Shown: positions 41,031-53,153 of the stretch, in pieces
How the letters are laid out: each line of letters starts with the position of its first letter
How positions within the stretch are numbered: position 1 is the stretch's first letter
Source: Tigriopus japonicus
Lineage: Eukaryota; Arthropoda; Copepoda; Harpacticoida; Harpacticidae
Direction of reading: 5' to 3'
DNA length: 64,000 nucleotides
Assembly (NCBI GenBank): GCA_010645155.1
Contig: CM021315.1
Coordinates: forward strand, 642,899-706,898
Notes under the pieces: generated by a model
Seen by the model: only the letters and a program-made list of their open reading frames with translations
Told to the model about the DNA's origin: nothing
Databases searched by the model: none
Program-made: the position numbers and the translations under genes

Positions 41031-44000
41031 ATGTCAGCCGCGGCAAGACACTGCAAATTGGAATCACGAAGTGGCATCAATGAGCAAGAAAAATTTCTGC
41101 AATTTGTTGCCACATTAAATGTGCAGCAAAACTTTGTGCCAATAATACGCAATCCAACAAATGTCGTAAGTCAAGGAATAATGACGGAGAAAAAAACGCC
41201 TGTTTCAAGAATCCCTTTCACGTAGTCGGGCTTTGATCAGTTGGAGGCTTTGTGTGCTCTTCTGGATGAGCGTCAAAAAAGAATTGGAGAGGCACCGGAT
41301 GCATCAAATATAGAGCTAACGTCACATGAAAAAAATAAAGCTTCAAGATCAGGAGATGACCATGGAAAGGAAGAATCGCCAAGGTATTCATTCTGTAAGA
41401 AATTGAAATGGCTGCGAGCGATTAGTTTGTGAAAACATCAAATCCAAGAAGACAAACAAAAAGAGAATTCAAAACAAAATAAACTAACGGATTTTCAAAA
41501 AAAATCAAAAATATAAATGATAGGCATTTTGAATTTGTGTCGCCAAATATTTCATACTTGAAACATTTTTATAATCTTTGCTTTTTGAAGTATGTAGTTT
41601 TGATTTGGTTGGCTTACTTTGGACACTGGAATGAATAGTTTTTGGAAAAGTTCGAATTTTTATTTTATCATTTGTTATTTTTTCATCTAAAACATCCAGG
41701 AAAGAAATCAAAATATGTTGGAAATAATTGTAAAATCGCTCAAACGCACAAAATAATAAAAAATACAAAAAATGGAAAAAAGTAATTTGGGTTACAAAAA
41801 CGACAAAAAAAATCCAAAATCTGTTTTGTGACTCGAAACGACCCAAAGACAGCTCATTTTTAAAAAGATTAACTTTTTTATGAATCCCAATTTCCAAAAA
41901 TATCAAACCAATCCACCAGCATCGGTCTGTTTTTAGTAAAATAGGTGTGTAGATTAAGTTAATAAGATAAAGTAAGAAGATAAGAGGTAAGAAGAAAAGA
42001 AAGGCAAGCTTAATAGTTAAATTTGACTTTGCATTTCCTCTAACTTTTAAAAACACCCTCCATTGCAAAGTGTAGCCTCGCGTGAGAAGAGGAACAAGAA
42101 CCAACTTTCCCCAACAAATCAAAACGGGGGTTCTCATCGAGCTCAACCATTACCTAATTTGCATAACTTAAGAATATCTCACCTGTACCTGGATTATCTT
42201 TAAGTCAAAGACACGATCAACCACTAAAAGAAAGTGTAAGATCTTTACACCAATTTTATAAGATATTCCAGAAGTTGAAGTTACGCTAAGATCACACACC
42301 CTTATTTAACCCCAATTTCTAACCAAGTTTGCCATAATTCGTATGTTTGTGGATAGGTTTACTTATCATTTCTGTCTATTTAGTAGGATTGGTTAGACTT
42401 GTCTGGTTCATGTCAGTCCAGTTACAAAAGTATACATTTTTTTTGTAGTGGTTGATTGTATCTTTCATTTCAGGAATCCGAGAGGTTCTTAGATTGTGCG
42501 AATTGGGTAACTGATGTGTAAAATGAAAATCCTGCAGGGGAAAGTTGGTTGGTTTCATCCAGTGTTTCTTCCAAGCCTCGCTCACGCGAGGTTGCGCTTT
42601 GCATTGCGGGGTGTTTTTATAAGCTATGGGTCCTTTAAGGAGCAGCTGACTGGGAGGTCACAGTACATAAGACTGGGAGGTCACCTTAGTAATACAGCTC
42701 CATAAATTGCACCCTGACACAAACATGTGACCCATTTTCGAGCTTCTAAAGGTATATTGGACACATTAGAACAGAAATTTTGTGCATCAAACCTCAAAGG
42801 GTGCACGTGATTTCCATTTCACTGGTTGCGCTTGAAGGACTCAATAGGGGTAGTTGCAATCCAGCCTCGATCTTGCAATTACGATGCCAAATGAACGTTA
42901 CATGGCGCCAAGTTAAATTGAAAATTCACACCTTGAAAAACCACATTCATAAACTTCATTATGTTGCTCTGACATTGAAATATGTCATTGAAATTTACTC
43001 TTGAAGTCAAGAATGGACAAAATGGTTACATGGAAACACCAATTTTTCAATTATTTAAGAATCAGATCCGATGAATAAACATCACACACTGATAAATCTT
43101 GTCTTGGTCCTTATTTTTGAAAAAAGCCGTTGGCACGATTGGACAACTCCTTATGGTCAAAAAAATTAGAAGTGATTTTTTTTTCTTCTTGGATCTGAAC
43201 GCTTGGGCCTGCAAGAGGTCGCATAACATGATTTTATTCTGTGGTAAAATAGACCATTTTTCAAAATCTCGTTTTTAAAAACAAATTAAATTTCCTAGCA
43301 GGTCTGGTTTACCTCGTCGACACTCTCTGGCCAGCCTGGAGCATCAACCTGACAATGAAAAAAACAGGAAAGAAAAATCTCCGTGGGGAAAGGAAAGGAA
43401 CTTGACAAAGAATTCTTACCTTCGATTTTGTCACAAATCATTTTGTTTTAGGTTAAGAACATAATAAGTACTCGACGAGATTCTTCAAGAAAGAGAAGTT
43501 GTCCACAAGATTCATGGAGAATGAAAACATATTCAGGTGAAGGAAAAAAACCGGTTTTTATAGCTCTCCAGATATTCAAAAAACATATTTTTCCCTTACA
43601 TTAAGGAATCAAAGAAAGAAATGCGCGATTTTCCTTCACCGACGAATATGTTGGACAAATGCCTATGGAAAACAAAAAGGATAACTTGGAGGTACGTACG
43701 TAAGATTCTTTTTAAAAATTTCTCTTAAATTCAACCAAAGATTAGGTTTCTATATCAAACTATGACCATCTTCTACTATCACCAATGGATCTCCAATTTT
43801 CGGAGGAATCTCAATCCCTACCTGGAAGTCCTAATAGAGTGTCTTCCGTATTTTTTTACGATGATCAGCTATTTGACCAAGGTAAAAAATCATAGAAAAT
43901 TTTTGATAAGGCCCATAGCTATTGTTCTTTATTTTTTATTGACTTTTTCTGGCCTGCAAACAAATGCCTTTTCTGCGAAACTGCGGCGATTTAATCTCTT

Positions 44001-47000
44001 TGTTTTCTGATTTAATGTTTCACTGTTTTTAGGTATCCGATGGAACAGACGTGTGTCTCGCATGTAGACTTTATTTTGGTAACTAAGTTGCCCTCATGAC
44101 TTAAGAGTCCCTGCCTGATCTTTATGTTTAGAGATTCAAAGTGTTCTTTGATTCAAAAAGACACCAGTACACCTCGTTCACTCTAAATCTACTAGTAGAT
44201 ATACTTTGAAAAAGTCAAACGATTATTCTTTTTGAACTCAAAAAATGGTAATACCAAAAAATAGTCAAATTTTTAGCAGGTCATGGCAATTAAGAAATCA
44301 TTTACATTTGACCAAAAAGTTTTTAAGCCTCACGATTACTTTTTAAAGCAATTACAGACCAAGTGATGGGCAATCCCAAATGTCCAGTGGGCACCAAGAT
44401 TCGAGCGAGGCCTTTGGCAGAGAAAAAACCGCAAGAGGAAGATCTGAAGCCCGAATTTCGCCTCAAGGTACTTTAGAAACTGTCGATTATTGTTCGCTCA
44501 GTTGAACTTTAACAGGTTGCAGAGTGGGAGGTGCGAAAAGCCTTGGCTGGATTAGGTACAACGAACATTGAAGAAATACGTAAACTGATGCCAGACGATT
44601 TCAATAAGAAACTTCAGCAATGGGAGACCAAAAAACAAGCTTCTTGGTAATTGACATTGGTATTGCTATTTGATTCGGAACCAAGCGCAATTCCTGCTTT
44701 GATAATGTTTCAGCGGAGTTGTTTTGGGAGAAACGAGGGCCAAAAGTACTTTAAGGTCAACCAAAAACTCGAATAAGGTATCATTAATCATTAATCATTA
44801 ACATTTTGACCTTAATCATCGGTAAGTTAAGCTAATTATCCTAACTTGTAGAAAGGAGGAAACGAAACGAAAAAAACATGCCACGATCTCGATGGTGATG
44901 AAGATCTACCTTGGATTGAAAGAGAGTTACGAAAAATTCAAAGGGAGCAAGAAAATCTTGACCTCGACAGAGCAAAGTAAAAACAAAATCTTGCTTTTCT
45001 TTTTGAATCATCAATTTGTCATGAAAAAAAAATGTAGGTTACAAAAGATGCGCCATGCAATTAAGAAGCCCGAGCCTTGGCGAGAAATAACTGTTAAAAC
45101 ATCAACAGGAGAAGAATTTCGATTTGGAGGCATTTCGGAAAAATTTACGAGAAAATTGTACGAATGGGAGCAACGCAAGAAGATTCCCCTAGAATGCTCT
45201 TCGATCGCATTGCTTGGTTCAGGGTCTGCTTGCAAAATCATCAATGACTCTAATACCTTATCATCTCAAGGTAAGTGGAGGAAAACAATGTCAATAAAAA
45301 TCTAACTGCAATATCCATTCAGGTATTCCCAGATCTAAATCAGATGGAAGTCTCGTTGAGAATTGTATTGCAAAAGCTGCAGAGGAAACTGAGCCAAACA
45401 ATCGCTTGGAGTCAGGTCTTTTAACTTAGTGTTGTTGATATAAAAATTCAGTTATGTATGTTCCAATCATCATTTTTAGATCACTCTGCCATACCAAACC
45501 ATTCAAAATGGTAATACGTCACAGTGGCTAAATATCTTTATGTTGCAAATTAATAAATTTCTGCGTCCACAGTCACTCAAGATTTTCTATTGACAATGGA
45601 GAAGTGGAAAATCTTTGCCATTTCCCTCTTTTAATTGCAACTGCCAAGAATCAAACAAAGGTATGCCAACAAAAAGTTGAATTTGTGACTTAGTCATCAT
45701 TTTTTTTTGTTTCCAGCCTACGACAATATCAAGAGAGTATTTACATCGACTCCAATATTCACTAAAAAATGTTCTCGAGGAGGTAGGACACAACCGAAGG
45801 AGATTGACATTTCACAATTTTGATTTCTCTTTTTGATTTAATCGATATAGATAGACTGCATTTTGGCACAAAAGTTGACCTGTAAGGTACCAAAATTAAA
45901 TTCTAACGAAAGCTTGCAACGTCGAGACAAATTCATTCATGAACATTTTTTCAGATCGTGACTGTTCAACCGACTTTTTTCGAGAGCATTGGCCAGCTCG
46001 TAACGGACCTAAAATTGGCCACAGAAATAAGTAAGACCCTTTTGCCCCAATTCCCCTTCAAAGCACTTTCAAAAGGAGCCTAACAAACCATTTTTACCCC
46101 AAAGACGACCTTGAAAAGGGCGAAATGCCTTGGCAGACATGTGATATCGTATCACGTTGGAGCAAAAAAACATTGCCATCCATGTGAGTACTCCAATTTC
46201 TTTTAGCCGTTTTAACGTAACCTATGAAGAAGGCAGACTTTCATTTGAGATTGAATCCCTTTATTGCAGGCTCAAAGGATTGGACGACTTGGACGAGAAG
46301 GGGTCACAAGTAAGCCTGAGCAGATACGGATCAGAGTCTATTCTAAACTCAAAAGGAGTAATGACAGAAATGGTGAGCATTTTTACTTTCATTCCTTTAT
46401 GTCATAATATTTTAGGTCGACGGTAAAACCGTTAATGATAGTGAGGTTATGGCTAATATGCTTGGAAATCAGTTCTCAAGTGTATTTTCGATTCCAAAAA
46501 GGGAAGGAAAAGCAGGCCATGACGCTAGTAATGTTGTTGATGAGCCTGGCATTGATGGTCAGGATAATCAATTGGAGGATTTGGTAGTAACAGATCAAGA
46601 TACTTTTGAGGCCATCAAGAGCTTAAAACTCTCGAGTTCTCCTGGACCTGATGGTGTGACATCTCAGTTTCTGATGAAATGTTCACAGATTCTTGCCCCT
46701 GTTTTCTCCTATTTGATGCGTCGCATCTTAGATCAGGGCAAGTTTCCCTCTTCTCTAAAAGTAGCTCATGTCGTTCCAATTTTTAAGGGCGGAGATAAGT
46801 CTCATCCTAGTAATTATAGGCCCATTTCTCTGACTTCCAGTATTGCAAAGGTCTTTGAGAAGATCATGAAGTCCAAGCTTGTTGGGTTTCGAGCTCATTT
46901 TAGTACAGTAACCCAATTGGTTAACCATATTGAGCTCATCATTGAGGGGCTTGAAAGTCACGAGTCAGTTGATGTAGTCTATCTTGACTTTGCCAAGGCC

Positions 47001-49961
47001 TTTGATAAGGTAGATCATGGTCTTTTGCTCGATCAACTCAAAGAGTTTGGGATCCAGGGTAAGGTCCAGAATTGGATTGGTAGTTTCATGAGTAATAGGA
47101 AGCAAATAGTCAAGGTTGAAGGATCATTTAGTGGCATGTATGATGTCAAGTCTGGTGTTCCACAAGGTTCAATTTTAGGTCCGCTCCTGTTTTTTAGGAG
47201 ATTAGGAGACAATGGAGGTTGTGATATTGAGCAGGTATCGTCCAAGAGGGATTTGGGAATTGTCGTCCAAGATGATGGAACGTTTGATGAGCATATCCAG
47301 TTGAAAGTGGGGAAGGCATTTCAAACATGTGGCTGGATCTATCGTACTTTCAAGTCCAGCGAAAGCATTACGATGCTAACTCTGTACAAGTCGATTGTTC
47401 AGCCGCATCTTGAATATGCCTCACCCATTTGGGCTCCAATGAGTTCGGCAGGTTTGCAAAAGGTCGAGCAGGTCCAAAATACTATTTATGCACCTGCAAA
47501 GGAAGGGAGTAATGGCCAAAATCCGGCGGAGGGAGTTTCATTTTATTGGCGACCCGAGGGCGTCAGCCCGAGGGGCGTCAATTAAAATGAAACGAGTGAT
47601 GTCGGATCTTGACCATTCCTCCCTTCATTTGTGGGTGCATATGGTATTTTGTTGACCAACTTATCCTTTTTGGGACTTCCGTTACAATTTTTCAACCCTG
47701 AAAATCAGTTCAACCACGGACATTCGTACTATCCAACTAGCATGCTTTGCTTACTCAATACCGGTATTAGGAGCAAGCTCCGTTCACCTCAAGAACATCA
47801 GTTGGTGTGTTGGCTACTCAGTGCCATGGTATAAAAGCCTATCACGACTTCTTCAGTGGATCATTCCCCGTCAATGAGACGGGGGCTTCAGACGTGCAAG
47901 TAATTGTGCGTCTGAGATGTATTTGTAAAGGCATGATTCATTCATAGGGCAATAAAGTGATTTGTAGGGTAATAAAGTAAGTTGTAGGTGAATAATATTT
48001 TGGACCTGACCTCTTTGGGCTTGGAGGAAGTCTCATAAAAGGAGAAGGCGGTCAATAAAATGTTTTACTAGGAACATCACAGGAATGAGAGAGCTCTCCT
48101 ATTGGGAGAGGCTCCAAAGGTAGGGTTGAACAGTACTCAGAGAAGGTATCGGTATCAGGTAAAGGTGTCAGATACTGTATGTTTTCAAGAGCATTCATGG
48201 GCTCTGTCCTAACCCAGGATTTGAGATCAGTTGTAGCGATCGTAGAGGTTTTTACATGCGTTCTGAGAGCACCTCCAAATCCAAGGGAATCGAGGCTAGT
48301 TCGAATAATGAAGTCCTCCTCTCTTCTTTATCGGGCTCCATCATTGTTCAATTTGTTACCCATAAGTCTTCGTCGGCAATATGTAGGGGCTGATCCTCCA
48401 TCAGCATTTAAGGCAGGATTGGACAAATTGGACAAAAATCAGCCATTGTTTGATCTTATTTGACCCTTTTCATCATTGCAACAAAGTCGTGTGTGTATCT
48501 ATTGGCCTACCACCATACATTTCTGTTATATTTCTGTTAGACATGAAACATCGTAACAAAATAAATTAACAAAGCATAATAAAAAACATAACAAGAGAAC
48601 GAGCAAAATTTCGGAAGGCTTGAAATTCCCAATTTTTCCGCGCAAAATATACATTTCCAAAAATTTAAACCTTTTGAAATAGAAATTTGAATGCAAAAGC
48701 ATGCCAACAGGAAAATAAACCGTTCAATTATTTTCAGGCCACCGTGGACGTTGCAATGAAAGATTTCGTTCGGTATGTTGATTGATTGATTGATAATGAA
48801 GTAAGTTTACAGACTAACATTAAGTTGTTACTTCAACAGGATGAGAATACCTAGGCAAGCCTCTTCAGATGACCTCTCTACTCCTAATTCATGTCGGTCA
48901 AGATCTTCAAGCATAATCTCGTCCGACTTTATCCCTGAAGAATGTGAAGAGGATTGTAATATCGTTGAAACCAATTGCCAAAAACAGGAAAAGGATGACG
49001 TGGACATTGAGAAGGTCTGTCAATTAGTTGAGGACTTAAAAGAGCAAGATCTTTTTTTTCATCGTCAAAGAATTGCGGAAAAGGTTTAATGAAAAAGTAT
49101 TTCAATGAAAAATAAGCAAACTGAATCAAAACCTCTTCTCAAAAAAGTCGTTGATATCGGGAACATCTCAATGTCGAATAGGGGAAAAAACTGATTCTGT
49201 TCCATCCCCACATGAATGTGGAATAGGCATCGTTCCAACAGTAACGCGAATCTTCAGTCAGTCAGATACGAGGTACAAAAACTTATATTGGAAAAAAAAT
49301 CATTTTCTAATCATGTATTATTTCCTTTAAAGTGCAACGTGGGCCGATTTCAAGAGTTCGTCGTCAAATGGTAAGCAGCTAAAAATTGAAAAACACGTCA
49401 AAACAAAAAAGTATAAAAAAAAACCAATTGAAGTTTCCGGTCAATTGAGAAAAGAGAAAAGTGAACTGGAAATGCAAAATGAGATAAACAACATGAGGCA
49501 AAAGCATCAGATGGCAAGAGAATCATTTTTCGGAGGAATGATGCAAGGTGATGACAAAATTGACCGGGGACATACATTCGGTGAGCAGGAAAATTTTTGG
49601 TTTTTAACTTTTGTTTTTTTTGGTATGAACAAGTTTTTCAAGCTGTTCCTTGTCGTTAGATCATACCCAAACTTCTACAACAGAGAGGGTAAGTGGGCAA
49701 CTGATAGTTCTTGTTTTTTCATTTTCAAGAAATGAACCTTTATTTCCTATATATCAGAGCAACATCGTTGGTAGCAAAAGAAGCGATATCAGTGGTGACT
49801 TTCTATTGCAACATCAAGGTGGGTAAACTGAAAAGAAATCGTTTCTTTTTAAGAAAATGTCAATATGAAAACATTTTGTCGATCAACACTTTTTCATTTT
49901 AGGTGAACCAATGCAGGGATCATCTTCTTGTCCAACAACTCCAATTCAAATGAGGAAATGA
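41031..49961 (+). CDS. Large ~27-exon intracellular protein, unrecognised
   Basis: Exons (phase-checked): 41031-41165, 41226-41383, 43302-? (end unclear), 43452-43536, 43606-43691, 43746-43881, 44033-44078, 44358-44467, 44516-44646, 44714-44777, 44852-44976, 45038-45270, 45323-45415, 45480-45510, 45573-45660, 45717-45782, 45851-45886, 45955-46030, 46105-46183, 46270-46372, 48738-48772, 48840-49083, 49148-49272, 49333-49580, 49660-49688, 49758-49818 and 49903-49961. The phase is unresolved after exons 3 and 6, where short exons may be missed. No signal peptide or membrane segment. A CLAC...NPKCP motif may bind zinc. Two similar segments, DFNKKLQQWETKK and KFTRKLYEWEQRK, look like an internal duplication. 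Charged helical stretches (LRKIQREQENLDLD) suggest coiled coil; Ser-rich tails follow. A scaffold role is only a guess. Most introns are 50-350 bp; one holds a LINE. Confidence 0.75.
41384..43301. other. Long intron 2 of the 27-exon gene
   Basis: Very AT-rich intron with a MITE-like repeat at 42628-42846. A 213-codon minus-strand frame at 41505-42146 is judged a composition artefact. Confidence 0.45.
42628..42846. mobile_element. MITE-like repeat C, copy 1
   Basis: About 220 bp shared with 53154-53372 at high identity, including AGCAGCTGACTGGGAGGTCA and CCATTTCACTGGTTGCGCTT. Its ends, GGGTCCTTTAAGGAGCAGC and GCGCTTGAAGGACTC, are an imperfect inverted pair. Non-coding. Confidence 0.7.
47487..47641. 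mobile_element. 155-bp hairpin element inserted in the LINE
   Basis: TATGCACCTGCAAAGGAAGG at one end and CCTTCATTTGTGGGTGCATA at the other are imperfect reverse complements, and pairing continues inward to a small loop near GGGCGTCAGCCC. It starts where the LINE coding similarity stops, which dates it after the LINE. Confidence 0.75.
47642..48063. other. Unassigned insertion within the LINE
   Basis: About 420 bp of non-LINE sequence lies between the hairpin and the resumption of LINE similarity. It includes the repeated phrase GGGCAATAAAGTGATTTGTA / GGGTAATAAAGTAAGTTGTA. Nature unknown; it may belong to the same insertion event as the hairpin. Confidence 0.4.
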
Positions 49962-49982
49962 ACAATTTTAAATATCCTGATC

Positions 49983-49988
49983 AATAAA
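49983..49988 (+). terminator. Polyadenylation signal of the 27-exon gene
   Basis: AATAAA 22 nt after the stop at 49961. Confidence 0.6.
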
Positions 49989-50499
49989 TAACGCAAGGTT
50001 TGACAATTGAAATTTATTGTCTATTTTTCTCAGGTTATCCTCTTTTATTTCCACAAATTCCTTTATCGTGTTCTCTGAATTTTGGAAACTAAAGAAGTCT
50101 GATTGAGCTAGGTTTGGACAAAAAGGAGGATGCAGGAAACTTTCCTATTGAAATTCTCTCAATTTAGGTCAATCAAACATGTTTGATTTAAAGTTCCAAT
50201 TTTCAAATTTGCCATTTGAAGTGTTGAAAATTACTGTTGTTCTGAGATGTTATGTTTCTTGATAATGGCCTGAAATAACTAATAAGAAGAGACCGGATTT
50301 TAAATTAATGATTTTTGAATTATTTTTTTTTTAAATTGAAAAATGTTGACCAAAAAATGAAAATTAATCGAAAACGGGCTAAAAATTTGAAAAAACATCC
50401 ATTGAATTTCACCAATTTTGGGCCATTTCCAAACCATTATTTTCCCATAAGACCTCAAATTTATGTCTTCTATTTCTATCTAGCAGGATTTCTACGCTA

Positions 50500-50736
50500 T
50501 TCACGGTGTTCTGAATGGCTTTTTAGGTTCGAATCAAAATACCCAATAACATTTTGGTACTTTTTGACCCACAATTCAACGAGTTTAGGTCCAGGGAAGA
50601 AGTTATATACCTAAAAACATTAGTAACAACACTTTGATTAACTATTTAATCCATATTTAGAGACCACTTATATACGTGCTGAATTCAAATCAGCATCAGC
50701 AGCAAAGTTATTTGACTTTGCATGGTCCATTTTTGA
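50500..50736 (-). repeat. Dispersed repeat B, copy 3
   Basis: Starts TTCACGGTGTTCTGAATGGC and ends TGGTCCATTTTTG, a direct match to 4402-4672 and reverse match to 3737-4021. Confidence 0.75.
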
Positions 50737-51115
50737 CACAAAAAGCCGAAAACCGCCCCAGTTATATGAAAAAAATAAATTCCCCAAGATTTCATACAGC
50801 TTTTCAATTTTGCAAAAATAAATGATTTTTTGAGTTTTGTATTTTATGTCAAAATAGCTCAAAATGATATAAAATCTCACTTAAAAAGCACTTAATGAAG
50901 TTTTTTGGAAAACGTATTTCATAAATATTTAGAGTTTACTTTGTTGTGGTTTCAGCCAAAATTACAAAGAAATATGTCTAACAGATTCATATTAAAATTT
51001 ACGATTTCTTGAAGGACCATGTTCAAAATAGAAACTTGAAACATCCACCGAATTTTTCAAAACTTCGAAGTATCACCCAACTTTGAGTGTCTTTGACATT
51101 GCAAAAGGGTTTTTG

Positions 51116-51215
51116 TCGCAAAATAACTCAGCTCCTGATACATTTTTATTTAATTTGAATTCAACACGTAACAAATGATGTAGTTAATCTAACTTATTGA
51201 ACCACAACGTCGATC
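51116..51215 (+). repeat. Dispersed repeat B, partial inverted copy 4
   Basis: CAAAATAACTCAGCTCCTGA through AACTTATTGAACC matches the outer part of 3737-4021. With 50500-50736 it recreates the facing arrangement seen at 3737-4672. Confidence 0.6.
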
Positions 51216-51307
51216 GACAGGTTGCGTGACTCCAAATCTTAAACATTCCGACAAAGGTTCCGCAAGTTTCGAAAATTCAAGTTCCCAAGGTAGTGAGGAC
51301 TAGCGAG

Positions 51308-51510
51308 GACTAGAGCTGTTCTTCGGATCCGAAAAGTCGGATCCGATCGGATTCGGATTCGTTCGGATTGACGCAAGAATTTTCGGATCCGGATTCGTTC
51401 GGATTTTAGCGCGAATTTTCGGATTCGGATTCGTTCGGATTCGCCAAAACCTGTCGGATTCGGATTCGGATTTGCGAAATATTTTTCGGATCCGACATAA
51501 TCCGAAACCA
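51308..51510. mobile_element. hAT-like terminus rich in TCGGAT repeats
   Basis: After TAGAGCTGTTC, the sequence is a run of CGGATTCGGATTCGTTCGG-type units in two orientations for about 200 bp. AGAGCTGTTCGGAT-type ends with subterminal repeats are known from some hAT elements. The opposite end and target duplication were not found, so the class is inferred. Confidence 0.45.
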
Positions 51511-53153
51511 ATCCGAATTTTTTATTTTACTTTCTTATTTCAATTCACAATATTTTCATTATGAGACCTTTTTTGTTTGATGATTTATATGCAATCTCCT
51601 GCCTTCAACTAGGTATTTTGCTAATTAAATAATAGCATTTGCAGATCAAATATTTCTATATTAAGAGAATCATAGAAAGGTTTTGTAGTAAAAAAAGCAT
51701 CAAAAAGTTGCAAAACGTCTTCAAATTTATTTGAATAAAATTGAAAGATTTTGCCAAGTATTAGCCAACGATTCAGTGAGGTCACTAATCTAAACAAAGT
51801 CAGGGATTGGTTCAGAATTGAGCCCGCTCAACCAATGACAACAAGGCAGCAATTTTGCGGACATTAGATCACTTTTGACGCTTCAACAACACTTAGCAGC
51901 GATGACGTTAAAGACCCCATAAACCATTTAGGCCAATTGAAATCAGATGAATCATGGAATAGTCCAAAGAAGATTGGTGTTAAAAGGAAATTTTGTAAGC
52001 TTTTCATTAAAAAAAGTTCCAATTATCTGGGATTTATTCATCAACAGTATGGCATAGGGTAGGTCACATTGAGCCTTGATTCTGTCCATGGCATATCATT
52101 TTGTTCGCTACCATCGGGTCATTCTGATATAGAGGTGAAGAATCTTTCTAAAACTTGAAGTTTCTGATACTGTGGCATTTTTTCTCGAAATGTTTTGGAA
52201 CGGTGTCGGTGTTTGGTGGTGTCACCCATTCTTACATGTTTTCACTTAAGCTTGCGTGTAGAATCTAGTTGTTTCTTGGCTTTGGTCTGGATTCCCATGG
52301 TAGATCAATTGGTGGGTTTGTTGATTGGTTGCCTCTACCATCCTTCAAACATCTTCTGATGCTAGTCATGAAAGGTCTTTTGGTTTTTCCCTCTCGTAAG
52401 TTGCTCTTGTTGTTTTGGACTAAAGCAAACGCTTTTTGTGTGGACGACTGGCCGCGTCGGAACGGTAATTCAGGGTCAAAGCGGGAATCATAAAAATCCC
52501 AAACGTGCGTCCTTCGATATCGATCATCAAAGCGGCTTATGAGTTTGCTCAAATCAAAACCATGTCAATTTTTCAAAAGTAAATTACGTGTTCATTGAGT
52601 CAAGCGAGACAAGAGGGATGATTCAAATTGGTCTACAAATAAAGTTTGAACCCTGATTAGGTCTGGCCCTCCGACATAAATGTGAGGTTTGGTGAAAAGT
52701 TGGTTTTTTATTTCACTCTTACAGGAAGCCTGAGTACTTTTTAGCGCATTTTAAAAAACGTTGGTCCGTCGCAATATTGGTACACCACATGTAGCCACCA
52801 AAAATATCAGAATCATCTCTTTTTCTAACAGCATTGAGCATTTCAAGTTTCGGTCCACCTGCGCAGCACGACTCAATGTCCGCGATCTCACATAGTACTA
52901 AAGAAGCAACAGGCAGGTACAAAATACGAAAAACAAAATACCGCAAATATCCATTCAATTTGCTTTGCATATCAACTAAACTACGAAAGTGTACCTTTTT
53001 GATTATATCTTAAATAAGTAGATGTAATCAAGGCATAAAAGTAGTTGACTGACACCATCGCATTATTTTTAAACGAGTGAAATCTCGATCTTCAATCGAA
53101 AACTCGTCACACTTGAGAAATGAAGGCAGAATCAGATCGGCCTAACGCCAATT
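51511..53153. other. Intergenic, no supported gene
   Basis: AT-rich. A minus-strand frame at 52265-52552 lacks an upstream ATG and a recognisable domain. Nothing else is supported. Confidence 0.35.

Larger units (their letters stand above)
46417..48590 (+). mobile_element. Degenerate non-LTR retrotransposon (LINE), Jockey/CR1-like RT
   Basis: In the intron after host exon 46270-46372. A frame starting near 46449 encodes reverse transcriptase motifs: VPIFKGGDKS, NYRPISLTS, YLDFAKAFDKVDH and SGVPQGSILGPLLF. Immediately after LLFF, where the palm with the catalytic YADD should be, the frame jumps to the later segment SSKRDLGIVV, so the active site is deleted although the frame stays open. Similarity resumes through YKSIVQPHLEYASPIWAP. 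It is then interrupted by insertions at 47487-48063 and ends with the typical C-terminal segment around 48070-48463 in shifted frames. 5'-truncated (no endonuclease) and inactive. The 3' end, in AT-rich sequence, is approximate. Confidence 0.85.

Noticed and set aside
41505..42146. 213-codon minus-strand frame with hydrophobic stretches resembling membrane segments
   Set aside because: Phe/Leu/Ile/Lys-rich composition is what AT-rich intron DNA gives by chance; no family resemblance.
52265..52552. 95-codon minus-strand frame
   Set aside because: No upstream ATG and no recognised domain; a possible acceptor is weak. Could be an isolated exon but cannot be supported.
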